DNA of 14,547 bases from UCB3 sp964415605. GTDB taxonomy: Bacteria; Chloroflexota; Anaerolineae; Epilineales; Epilineaceae. The translations under genes were made by a program, and so were the position numbers. Positions within the stretch are counted from its first letter, which is position 1; each line of letters opens with the position of its first letter. Shown here one piece after another: positions 1 to 7,867 of the stretch. Below the pieces are notes generated by a model. The model searched no databases and was not told the origin of the DNA. It saw nothing but the letters and a program-made list of their open reading frames with translations. The stretch spans positions 1-14,547 of the forward strand of contig CAYQBA010000122.1 of NCBI GenBank assembly GCA_964415605.1. Reading direction: 5' to 3'.

Positions 1-155
1 GGCCGGAGCGGCGGCCGCGAGTGCAATCGCGGGCTGGACGACGGGCGGTCAGAGGGCCGTCGGGCGGGCTCGAGCGGGGGTGATGGCCGGGCGGATGCGG
101 GCAGGTGGGGGCGGCCGGGCGGGTGAGGAGCGTGTGACACCGGTGCGGAGAGCGC

Positions 156-184
156 TTGACGCGCGGCGCCTGGGGGTGTATGTT
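156..184 (+). promoter_or_regulatory. sigma70-like promoter of R1
   Basis: TTGACG at 156-161, a 17-nt spacer, and TATGTT at 179-184. The spacing is optimal and both boxes are close to consensus. Transcription would start near 191, about 39 nt upstream of the ATG at 230. The same arrangement recurs in R3 and R4. Confidence 0.6.
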
Positions 185-193
185 GCGGAGCGT

Positions 194-213
194 GGGATTG
201 AAACTCCTATCCC
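194..213 (+). promoter_or_regulatory. 5'-proximal hairpin in R1 leader
   Basis: GGGAT (194-198) can pair with ATCCC (209-213) around a 10-nt loop holding GAAAC. It would lie within the first few nucleotides of the predicted transcript. R2 forms a 6-bp version of the same stem. R3 and R4 do not keep the pairing, so a structural role is uncertain. Confidence 0.35.
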
Positions 214-229
214 CCTATCCCCGGTGGTC

Positions 230-877
230 ATGATGCCTGGGCTCTGGCGAAGCATCGGCGTGTTCCTGGTCATCGCGGCGCTGGTATTACCCGCGGGGCT
301 GCTGCCGGACAACTTCCGCCAGTGCGGGGTCCTCTGGCTCATGTTCACGCTTCCCGCGATGCTGCAATACGGCGCCGCATTCGCGGCCCTGGCTTCGCGC
401 CGGCCGTCGATGCCCCAGGCGCAAGCGCGGGCCCTGGACGCACGGTTGAGCGTCGCCACCGTCGTCGCGGCGTTCGCCGCCCCCGCCGCCGCACTCGCCC
501 CGGTGGCGGGCGTGTTGCTGCGATCGGAAGACGGGATGTCGACGATGGAGCCGAGCTACCTGCTGCTTGGCGTGGTCTTCGTCGTCAATCTCGGGGTCGC
601 CGGCCTGGTCTCCAGGCTGGAGATCGACCGCCGGATGTTCACGCTGGCCGCGCTGGCCGCTCCGGTCGGCATGGCCGCCTGGGTCGGGCTGGCGGGGGGC
701 TTGCTGCGCTCGATCGCGGTTCGGGTCGCGCCCGGCGGCCGCGACCTCGGCCTCGGCGGCTTGATCCTGCTCGTGACGATCCCCACCGCCGCGGCGATCA
801 CCGGTTGGGCGGGGGCGTGGCTGTATGCGCGGCAGTTGAGCGGGGGGCAGGAGGGGGGATCGGGCGAGGTGGCGTGA
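230..877 (+). CDS. small multi-pass membrane protein, function unknown
   Basis: I do not recognise this family. From ATG 230 the product is 215 residues and almost all hydrophobic, with about six membrane segments. They begin near RSIGVFLVIAALVL, CGVLWLMFTLPAML, SVATVVAAFAAPAAAL, YLLLGVVFVVNLGVAGL, MFTLAALAAPVGMAAWVGL and GLILLVTIPTAAAITGWAG. Short Arg-rich loops separate them. The reading frame is open further upstream, but that part is the R1 repeat translated, so I reject the longer form. The ATG at 230 (or 233) lies about 39 nt after the predicted start site of the R1 promoter. No Shine-Dalgarno sequence precedes it. The frame closes with TGA at 875-877. It is not in an operon with anything visible. 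Confidence 0.7.
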   Translation: MMPGLWRSIGVFLVIAALVLPAGLLPDNFRQCGVLWLMFTLPAMLQYGAAFAALASRRPSMPQAQARALDARLSVATVVAAFAAPAAALAPVAGVLLRSEDGMSTMEPSYLLLGVVFVVNLGVAGLVSRLEIDRRMFTLAALAAPVGMAAWVGLAGGLLRSIAVRVAPGGRDLGLGGLILLVTIPTAAAITGWAGAWLYARQLSGGQEGGSGEVA

Positions 878-1010
878 GGGGAGGCTGACTGGCCTCAACG
901 CCGATGCTCGCGGTGGCGCCGCCCTCTCCGGACCTTGTCATCGCCTTTCGTCGCATCACGTGGATACCATCTCCTGCCTCTCATCTCCTACCATCTTCGC
1001 ATGGTCGTCT

Positions 1011-1085
1011 CTTGACGCGCGGCGCCTGGGGGGGGGTGTTGCGGAGCGTGGGATAGAAACTCCTATCCCCCGTCCCCCTATCCCC
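1011..1085 (+). repeat. R element copy 2 (core only, damaged -10)
   Basis: Matches the R1 core from the -35 through the leader, but not the ~150 bases upstream of R1. TTGACG is at 1012-1017. After the 17-nt spacer the -10 position (1035-1040) reads GGTGTT, because the bases between the CCT and the TGTT have become an unbroken G run. GATAGAAA (1052-1059) keeps the register of the conserved box. GGGATA (1050-1055) pairs with TATCCC (1064-1069) as a perfect 6-bp stem with an 8-nt loop. The copy stops right where the orphan gene fragment begins. Loss of the TA of the -10 predicts a weak or dead promoter, unless the G run is a homopolymer error. Confidence 0.8.
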
Positions 1086-1295
1086 TGCCGCCTCGAAGTG
1101 ACCAACCGGGACGGTCCGCCGGACGTGGTCGGGCCGATGGCGGTGCGCCGGGAGGGGCCGCGGCTCTCCCTCCCGGCAGTCGCCCGGTCCGTGGATCTCA
1201 CGGCGGGGGAGGAGCAAGCGGCAACGGAAGAGTCCGTTGAAGGGCGCAGTGTGTCGGAGGTTGTGCGGGACTGGTGGAGGGGGCCGCGGGGGTAG
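1086..1295 (+). pseudogene. orphan 3' fragment of a propeller-type surface protein gene
   Basis: Bases 1089 to about 1199 closely match 5298-5408, the end of the large surface protein gene. They encode the last beta strand of its FN3-like domain and the terminal motif as LSLPAVARS, against LYLPVVSRS in the intact gene. There is no homologous stop; the frame runs on to TAG at 1293-1295. No start codon of its own is visible, and the frame enters directly from R2. I read it as the tail of a lost paralogue or a duplicated 3' end joined to R2. Nothing suggests it is a functional gene. Confidence 0.65.
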
Positions 1296-1319
1296 AGCCA
1301 ACGGTTCGCAGGATCTGCC

Positions 1320-1343
1320 GGGATGGGCAGTCTGTGCCATCCC
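1320..1343. other. hairpin in the intergenic region before the propeller gene
   Basis: GGGATGG (1320-1326) pairs with CCATCCC (1337-1343) around a 10-nt loop. No T run follows on either strand, so it is not a classic intrinsic terminator. It could be an operator or attenuator for the gene at 1505. Apart from this, bases 1296-1504 hold nothing I can support: no convincing promoter and no ribosome binding site. Confidence 0.3.
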
Positions 1344-1504
1344 GCGCGCGCTCTTGCTTGCCGGCTCACCCCGTATCTTTGCCGGCACTCCCCGCGTTAA
1401 TGAGCACACTCGAAATCAGACCCGCCCTGGCCAAGCCATGCTTTCGCCCGTAATCGTGCCGCCGTCGGGGCGAACCCGGTGTTGGTCGGGCATGTCCGCC
1501 CGCG

Positions 1505-4500
1505 ATGGAGCACTTGATGCCCCCCGAGCTGCCGCCGGCCGCACCGAACGACCCCACGCCCGCGGTCCTTTCCGCCATCTCGTCGGACGTCGACCGCGCC
1601 GCGCTCGCGGGGCAAGGTCGGCTGCGCCTCGCGATGTCCCGCGCGGCGATCGCGCGCTGTGGTGAGCTGATCGAAGAGTGGCGCCTGTGGCGGGCTGCCC
1701 GGCGCACGGGGATCGGGCAACGGCGCAACCGCTGGCGGCGGCTGGCGCAGGCGGCGGCGGGTCTGCTGCTGGTGCTGGGTGGCCTCGCGCGCGGGCTGGG
1801 ATCGGGTGGGCCGACCGAGGCGGCGACGATCCCGTTCTTCGTGGGCAGGACCATCGACGGCGCCTTCGACAACGCCAGATCCGTTACCTACGCCGACCTT
1901 GACGCCGACGGCGACCTCGACGCCGTCGGCGCGGCCACGAGCCCCTACGACGTCACGTGGTGGGAGAACGACGGGACGCCGGCTGACGGTGGCTGGATCA
2001 CCCACACCATCGACGGCAACTTCATCCTGCCCACGAGCGTCACGGCCGCCGACCTGGACACGGACGGCGACCTCGATGTCCTCGCCGTGGGCTCCGGCTA
2101 CTTCATCGCCTGGTGGGAGAACGACGGATCGCCGGCGAACGGCGGCTGGACCACCCACACCATCGACAATTCCTTTCTGGGAGGCCAGACCGTGGTCGCG
2201 GTCGACCTCGACGACGACGGCGACCTGGACGTGCTCGCCGCGATGTTCAACCCGACGGACGACATCACATGGTGGGAGAACGACGGCACGCCGGCGAACG
2301 GCGGCTGGACTACCCACACCATCGACGGTTCGGTCCCCGGGGCGCAGGGCGTGGCGGCGGCCGATCTGGACGGCGACGGCGACGTCGATGTCATCGGCAC
2401 GAGCTACTACGGCGACCAGGTGATCTGGTGGGAAAGCGACGGGACGCCCGCCAACGGTGGCTGGATCGCCCACACCATCGACGCCGCCTTCGACGGGGCC
2501 CAGGCGGTCAGCTACGGTGACCTGGACGGCGACGGCGACCTCGACGTGCTCGGCGCGGCCAGCTACGACAACGACATCGCCTGGTGGGAGAACGACGGCA
2601 GCCCCGCGAACGGCGGCTGGATCACCCACACGATCGACGGTGCCTTCGGCGGGGCCGCGAGCGTGGCGGCCGCGGACCTGGACATGGACGGCGACCTCGA
2701 CGTCCTCGGCGCGGCCAGCTACGCCGACGACATCGCCTGGTGGGAGAACGATGGGGCGCCGGCGGACGGCGGCTGGATCATCCACACCATCGACGGCGCC
2801 TTCGACGGGCCCTATGGCGCCGTGGCGGCGGACCTGGACGGCGACGGCGACCTCGACGTCCTCGCCGCGGCCACGAATGCCGGCGACATCGCCTGGTGGG
2901 AGAACCGCACCATCCACCGCAACGCGCTGCTCGGCGGCACGATCCCCTACACGCATACGATCGACGGGACGGTGAACAACCCCTACCACACGATCTCGGC
3001 GGATCTGGACGGCGACGGCGACCTGGACGTCCTCGGTGCGACCAGCGCGGGCGTGTTCTGGTGGGAGAACGACGGGACGCCGGCCGACGGAGGCTGGACC
3101 ACCCACACGATCGATGGTGCGTTCACCGGCGCCGAGCGCGTCGCCGTCGCCGACCTCGACATGGACGGCGATCTGGACGTCCTCGGCGCGTCCTTCCTTG
3201 CCGACGACATCACATGGTGGGAGAGCGACGGGACGCCGGTCGACGGAGGCTGGACCACCCACACCATCTCCGGCAGCTTCGATGCCGCCTTTTCCGTGGC
3301 AGCGGCGGACGTGGATGGCGACGGTGACCTCGACGTCCTCGGCGCGGCGGTCAGCGACGACGACATCACGTGGTGGGCGAACGACGGCACCCCGGCCAAC
3401 GGCGGCTGGATTACCCACACCATCGACGGATCCTTCGATGGCGCGGCGCACGTCACGACGGCGGACCTGGACGGGGACGGGGACCTCGACGTCCTCGGCG
3501 CGGCCGCCGTCGCCGACGACATCACGTGGTGGGAGAACGACGGCACGCCGCCAGATGGGGGCTGGACCACGCGTACCATCTCGGGGGACTTCGACGGGAC
3601 TCACGACCTCGCCGTGGCGGATCTTGACGGTGACGGCGACCTCGACGTCCTCGGCACAGCCCGCAGCGCCGGCCTCATCACGTGGTGGGAAAACGACGGG
3701 ACGCCGCTGGATGGTGGCTGGACCACCCACACGATCGACGGTGCCTTCGCCGGGGCGCGGAGCCAGGCCGCCGCGGACCTGGACGGCGACGGCGACCTCG
3801 ACGTGCTCGGCGCGGCCCGCTCTGCCGACGACATCACGTGGTGGGAGAGTGACGGCACGCCGGCGGACGGCGGCTGGATCACCCACACCATCTCCGGCTT
3901 CTTCGACTCGGCCTACAGCGTGGCCGCCGCGGACCTGGACGGTGACGGCGACCTCGACGTGCTGGGCGCGGCCTACATCCCCGACGACGTCACATGGTGG
4001 CAGAACATGGGTGGCCAGTTCACGCTGCCGACGACAGGCTCCGCGCCGGTCAGCATGAGCCCGAGCGGCTCTGACGACTTCTTGAAGATCGACTTCACCC
4101 ACAACGGCCGCACGGGCGACACCGACGAGGAGCTCGTCACGCTCCACCTGCGCTTCGAGGACACCNNNNNNNNNNCTCATCCAAAACCTCAAGATCTACC
4201 GCGATGACGGCAGCGGGATCTACGAGGGCGGCTCCGACACCCTTGTCACCACCGTCGGCACGCTGGCGCTGGACGGCAGCGGCGACCAGATCGTCACGTT
4301 CACTGACGCCGATCCGAACGTCCAACTCCCTCACGCCACGGGCACGCGGACCTACTTCGTGGTGCTGGACCTCACATCGACCTACCCGACCGACCCAGCG
4401 CGCAACGGCGTCACCATGATCCGCGTCACCCACATCACCGAGGCCAGCAGCACCGCCGAGGACCGGGTGAACGACCTGCCGCTCGCGATGGCGTTCACCG

Positions 4501-5411
4501 CCAACACCCCGAGCAACGCCGACGGCACGGAGCTGTTGCTCCCGCCGCCGACGGCGACCCCAACGAACACGGCCACCAACACGCCGACGGACACACCCAC
4601 CAACACGCCGACGAACACGCCGACGAACACGCCAACCAATACACCCACCAACACGCCAACTAACACGCCGACCAGCACTCCCATTCCGCCAGCCGTTTCG
4701 ATCACCGATCCGTTCGCCTGCACGGATAACGGCGACGTGCTGAACGTTCAAATCGTCGTCAACAACAATGGCGGCCCGCTCACCGGCGCCACCGTCCAGT
4801 CCACGCTGCCCATCGGACTCACCGGCGTGGCGGCGAGCTGCACGTTCGTCGGCGGATCCGGCGCACCGAGCTGCATCGTCGCGGCCGGGGGCGTCACGTG
4901 GACGGGCGACCTGCCGGCGGCCTCGATCTTGACGATCAACTACCAGGTGCAGGTCGGCGCCGGCGTGCCGGTCGGAGCGCCGCTGTGCATCAGCACGGCG
5001 TTCGACAACGGCGCGCAGGTGACCGCCTCGGTCACCGAGTGCACCACCGTCAACTGCGCGCCGACCTCGGTCGACCTGCGCTACTTCCGCGCCATCGGCG
5101 CCGGGGATCGAGTGACATTGAGCTGGGAGACCGCGACCGAGGCCGACGCCGTCGGCTTCAACATCTATCGGTCCACTGAAGAAGGCGAACAGGGCAACCG
5201 CGTCAACGCGGCGCTGATCCCGGCCGCCGGCGGTGCCGCCGCCGGCGCGCAGTACCTGCTCGGCGACGTGCCGCCGGCCAAGGGGAGTTACTTCTACCGC
5301 CTGGAAGTGATCAACCGCGACGGCTCGCCGGACGTGTTCGGACCGATGGCGGTCCGGTGGGATGGGCCGCGGCTCTACCTGCCGGTGGTCTCCCGGTCCT
5401 TCGACCCCTGA
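1505..5411 (+). CDS. large secreted double beta-propeller protein with VCBS repeats, Thr-Pro linker, DUF11-like and FN3-like domains
   Basis: One gene split by the N gap at 4166-4175: 887 residues before it and 411 after. The two halves read as one domain, ending at LHLRFEDT and resuming at LIQNLKIYRDD. The frames differ by one, so the true gap is not 10 bases. Domain order: an Arg-rich N-terminus of ~78 residues; a hydrophobic export segment (AAAGLLLVLGGLA, near residue 85); 14 repeats of ~51 residues, each with a DxDxDGDxD calcium loop and a WW pair; a beta-rich region over the gap; a Thr-Pro linker (4551-4687); a DUF11-like domain (to ~5060); an FN3-like domain with VTLSWETATEADAVGFNIYR; and a terminal LYLPVVSRS. 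It is probably exported and binds calcium; ligand and role are unknown. ATG 1505 is the first usable start, without a clear Shine-Dalgarno; ATG 1517 is the alternative. It faces the minus-strand pseudogene across 148 bp. Confidence 0.8.
1850..4006 (+). repeat. 14 tandem VCBS/FG-GAP-type repeats (two sets of seven)
   Basis: I count 14 units of ~153-156 bases. The consensus protein core is HTIDGxF, AADLDGDGDLDVLGAA, DDITWWENDGTP and GGWTT. All 14 keep the D-x-D-x-D-G-D-x-D loop. Units 1-7 end near 2950 with an irregular insert (RTIHRNALLGGTIPYT) in place of the usual GTPADGGWTT, and units 8-14 then resume. Seven plus seven fits two seven-bladed propellers in tandem. That is an inference from known FG-GAP/VCBS folds. 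Confidence 0.85.
4166..4175. other. assembly gap (10 N)
   Basis: A run of ten N inside the propeller gene. The frame before it (set by 1505) and the frame after it (set by CTC at 4176) differ by one base. The run is therefore a placeholder and not a measured length. Confidence 0.95.
4551..4687 (+). repeat. Thr-Pro linker minisatellite
   Basis: About eleven imperfect 12-base units encode the tetrapeptide TNTP/TPTN. The wording of the codons varies (ACG/ACC, AAC/AAT, CCG/CCA/CCC), so this is an old repeat and not fresh slippage. In the protein it is an extended, probably glycosylated stalk between the propellers and the C-terminal domains. Confidence 0.85.
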
Positions 5412-5536
5412 GCGGCCGCGGTGGAGGCGGTGCCGCCGGCGGCGGAAGCGTCGAGCCGAAGCGGCGGTGTGCGAGGGGCGGTTCGGGACGACTCGCGAGG
5501 GTCGGCGAGCCAGGGGTGAGGCGCGGTCGGTCGCGC

Positions 5537-5558
5537 GGCCGGGCTTTGCCGACCGGCC
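5537..5558. terminator. hairpin between two convergent genes
   Basis: GGCCGG (5537-5542) pairs with CCGGCC (5553-5558) around a 10-nt loop. It lies between the stop of the propeller gene (5411) and the stop of the minus-strand gene (5560). Only TT follows on the plus strand and no T run on the minus strand. A shared terminator is possible from position alone. Confidence 0.3.
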
Positions 5559-5559
5559 T

Positions 5560-6351
5560 TCAAGCCGGGATCTCCCTTGGCGCCTCGCCCGCCGCATGGC
5601 GCGCCCACATCGCCTCCAACACCCGCTCGAAGTCCCGCACCCAGCGCCGCGTGTCGAACAGCGGCCGGGCCGTCCGACGCTCCGCCAGCCGCGCCTTCAG
5701 CCTTGCCAGCGCAGCGGGATCGGTTCCCAGGCGGATCGCCTCGCGCTCGTAGGCCGCCAGGTCCGGCATGATCAGCTCCGGCAGGTCGATCGCGGTCAAC
5801 AGGCTGGCCGCGACTCGCGCGGGGAAGCCGTCCCCGGGCCAGGTGAGCACGGGGACGCCTGCCCACAGCGCGTCGCTCGTGGTCGTGTGGGCGTTGTAGT
5901 AGCGCGTGTCGAGGAAGAGGTCCGCCAGACGCAGGCGCGCCAGGTGCAGCGGCTTGTGCTTGCCCACGCCGAAGACGAGCCGATCGGGATCCACGCCAGC
6001 CGCCTCCGCCTCTCGCCGCAGGTTGGCCCGCACTGCCGCGGGCCTGGCCAGCATCCACAGCACGCTCCCAGGTACGGCCGCGAGGATGCGCATCCACGCG
6101 CCGAACATCGTCGGCTCGATCTTGTACAAGGTGTTGAAGCAGCAGAAGACGATGCCGCTCTCCGGCAGGCCCTCGTCCACCCGCGTCACCGGCCCCGGGT
6201 CGATCGGCTGCTGATCGTCGGTGACCTGGTAGGTGTGCGGCATGTGGACGATCGCTTCGTCGATGAAGGGGACGTCCTCCGGCGGCGTCGTCACGCGGTC
6301 GGTGACGAAGTAGTCCATGAAGCCTGCGCCCATCGTGCCCGGATAGCCCAA
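5560..6351 (-). pseudogene. C-terminal half of a GT41 (O-GlcNAc-transferase-like) glycosyltransferase
   Basis: This is the downstream part of an open frame split by TAA at 6352-6354. The family transfers a sugar, usually GlcNAc, from a UDP-sugar to Ser/Thr of proteins. The fragment begins at LGYPGTMGA, the classic GT41 motif. It keeps CFNTLYKIEP (Lys near residue 77, matching the catalytic-pocket lysine of OGT) and YYNAHTTTSDALWAG (His-Thr-Thr near 155-157, the nucleotide-binding motif), then ends with a short helical tail. The N-terminal catalytic half and the TPR repeats are missing. Translation could start only at TTG 6351, inside the motif. I regard it as non-functional unless the stop is an error or is read through. 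Confidence 0.8.
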
Positions 6352-7407
6352 TTAGTTGACCTGGATCGGCGCGGGGCGGAGCGCCAGCACCTCCGGCCGG
6401 CAGTTGGCCACGTAGCCCATCAGGTCGACCAGGATGTGGATGCCGTCGGCGTGGATGCGCGTCGCGGCCTCGACGTCGCTCGCCTCGCGCAGGTCGACGA
6501 AGTGGTCGCTATAGAGGCCGCAGCGGGGTTCGACATCGCGCCCGCGGAGGTTCTCGTCGAGCGGCAGGCCGCCGAAGGTCCGGTTTTCGCGCGGCTTCGA
6601 GGCGCCGATCACCGCGTAGTCGCCGAGGAAGGCCAGGCCGCGCAGATAGCCGGGCACGAAGGCGATCGGATCGAAGGTGCCGCGGTCCAGGTTCACCCGC
6701 CCGAAGAAGCCCGTGCCGGAGTTGAGGATGTACAGGGTGTCCCGATACCAGCGCGGCGAATGCGGCATCGAGAGTCCCTCGACGACGACCGCGCCGCTCT
6801 CGACGTCGACCACCACGCCGCCCTGCCCGCGCCGGTCGCGCCAGCCGGCGGCGGCATCCGAGCGGCTGACGCTGGTGACGTATGCGACCCGACCGTCCCG
6901 CAGCGCCAGGCCGTTGAGGTGGCAGCGGTCCTCCGGCGCGAGCCGCGAGATGTAGGGCGGCTGCCAGACCGGGCGGAAGCTCTGCCGCGGGTCGGGCGTT
7001 GCCAGGCAGCTGAACAGCGTGTTGACGAAGACCACCCGCCCGTCCGCCTCGACGACGATGTCGTGGATGTCGACGTCGCCGGTGGTGTGGCCGAGCATCG
7101 GCGCGTAGAGCCGGTCGCGTTCGCCGTGGCGCTGGCCGGGCTCGAGCAGGTTCTCGAAGCGCCAGAGCTGGTAGGCGGTGCCCAGCCACAGCGTCTGGCC
7201 GTCGCTCCACAGGCCCATCGCGCGGTTGAAGCTGCGCGTGTGCACCGACAGGCGGCCGTCGAGCTTGAGGCCGACGAGGAAGAGCGTGCCGGTCTGGTAG
7301 GTGGTGAAGGCGATGCTGGCGTCCTGGCCGGCGAGCCAGGCGGGGAACTGGCGCGAGGTGAAGATCTGGAAGCCCTGGTCGCGGGTGGGGGGAGTGGTCA
7401 TGTTCAC
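6352..7407 (-). CDS. DUF4915 (TIGR03032) protein fused to a fragment of a GT41 enzyme, ends at premature TAA
   Basis: 351 residues from GTG 7407 (or ATG 7401). Residues 1 to ~298 match the TIGR03032/DUF4915 family as I remember it: FTSRQFPAWLAGQDASIAFT, HLNGLALRDG, LSMPHSPRWY, LNSGTGFFG, PGYLRGLAF and SKPRENRTF. The family's function is unknown to me. At about residue 298 (near base 6513) the sequence switches abruptly from RCGL to YSDHFVDLREAS, which belongs to a GT41 catalytic domain. The usual DUF4915 C-terminus is lost. The frame stops after PIQVN, where GT41 proteins continue with WLGYPG. A promoter lies just upstream. The join looks like a deletion that fused two neighbouring genes, or a misassembly. 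Confidence 0.75.
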   Translation of the reverse strand: MNMTTPPTRDQGFQIFTSRQFPAWLAGQDASIAFTTYQTGTLFLVGLKLDGRLSVHTRSFNRAMGLWSDGQTLWLGTAYQLWRFENLLEPGQRHGERDRLYAPMLGHTTGDVDIHDIVVEADGRVVFVNTLFSCLATPDPRQSFRPVWQPPYISRLAPEDRCHLNGLALRDGRVAYVTSVSRSDAAAGWRDRRGQGGVVVDVESGAVVVEGLSMPHSPRWYRDTLYILNSGTGFFGRVNLDRGTFDPIAFVPGYLRGLAFLGDYAVIGASKPRENRTFGGLPLDENLRGRDVEPRCGLYSDHFVDLREASDVEAATRIHADGIHILVDLMGYVANCRPEVLALRPAPIQVN

Positions 7408-7680
7408 AGACTACGATACAGGCGAGCGGGGGTCTTTGGCAAGGCGGCACGGAAGCATCGCCGCCGCTCTCCAAGCCCGCGGGCACGCCGTCACCCTCTT
7501 CAAGGGCGACGCCCTGGCCGTCGCCCTGGCCGTCGAAGACTACGATGCCGTCGTCGTCTGTCAATCGTCGATCCTCGTCGGCCGCTACCAGGCCTACGTC
7601 CGCGACTTCGTCAAGTGCCACGTCGCTGCGCTGAACGCCGGCCCGACCGCCTTCGCGTGGGCGAACGACGCCAGTCGGCC
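7400..7680 (+). pseudogene. remnant of a flavodoxin / HemG-like (protoporphyrinogen oxidase) gene
   Basis: From about 7440 the frame reads RRHGSIAAALQARGHAVTLF, EDYDAVVVCQSSILVGRYQA, YVRDFVKCHVAALNAGPTAF and AWANDASR. This resembles the flavodoxin-fold HemG/menaquinone-dependent protoporphyrinogen dehydrogenase family up to its middle. The front is wrong: the FMN-loop strand (normally like LIVYGTRHGST) is missing, and its place is taken by MFTDYDTGERGSLA, which is the opposite-strand promoter translated. After ~7675 homology stops and the frame becomes Arg-rich filler that runs through the R3 repeat to 8155. It is truncated at both ends and almost certainly dead. ATG 7400 overlaps the minus-strand start on CATG, which I take as accidental. 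Confidence 0.6.
7413..7442 (-). promoter_or_regulatory. promoter for the DUF4915 chimera, nearly leaderless
   Basis: On the minus strand: TTGCCA (7442-7437), an 18-nt spacer, and TATCGT (7418-7413). Only five bases (AGTCT) lie between the -10 and the GTG at 7407. Transcription would begin at or next to the start codon, giving a leaderless message. No Shine-Dalgarno sequence is present, which agrees. Confidence 0.45.
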
Positions 7681-7867
7681 ACCGCGGGCGTCGAAGGCGA
7701 TGGCGGCGCGCCGAGAGCGAACCCGAAGCGGCCGGAGGGGCCGGAGCTGCCGGAGGGCGGCGTCACCCTCGTGGAGCCGGAGGACTGCTCGCGGGGCGAC
7801 GCAAGGCGGCGCTGGGCAATCGGGGGACCGGCGGCGCAGGCGGCTGGGCGACGGAGATGGCGCTGAC

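Larger units (their letters stand above)
1..229 (+). repeat. R element copy 1 (long form, promoter-leader repeat)
   Basis: Bases 1-184 match 7868-8050 with about 12 differences by eye, including one deleted G. The element is cut by the window edge, so its left end is unknown. The promoter core and leader (156-229) recur near 1012, 8022 and 12371. The leader carries GATTGAAA at 196-203 and a doubled CTATCCCC before the gene. There are no transposase, terminal inverted repeats or target duplications visible. Seen directly: the repetition. Inferred: that the element is a dispersed cassette and not a chance family of promoters. Confidence 0.85.

Noticed and set aside
196..204. GATTGAAAC in R1 resembles the 3' end of many CRISPR repeats
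   Set aside because: Copies are kilobases apart with no spacer spacing, the box varies between copies, and no cas genes are present.
80..229. Longer start for the first membrane protein
   Set aside because: The added residues translate the R1 repeat and its promoter; translation cannot begin upstream of the predicted transcript start.
1352..1379. Possible promoter TCTTGC-16-TATCTT before the propeller gene
   Set aside because: The -35 is poor and the spacer short; in GC-rich DNA this is not distinguishable from chance.
1397..4192. A 931-residue open frame on the minus strand, opposite the propeller gene
   Set aside because: It is the mirror of the 14 tandem repeats in GC-rich DNA. It has no signal peptide, start signals or recognisable domain, while the plus strand shows clear calcium loops.
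7399..7402. Divergent start codons sharing CATG as a regulatory overlap
   Set aside because: The plus-strand side belongs to a remnant whose first residues are not homologous to its family, so the overlap is accidental.
5362..7866. An 834-residue plus-strand open frame over the DUF4915/GT41 region
   Set aside because: The product is Arg/Ala/His-rich filler with no domain, whereas the minus strand carries recognisable DUF4915 and GT41 motifs.
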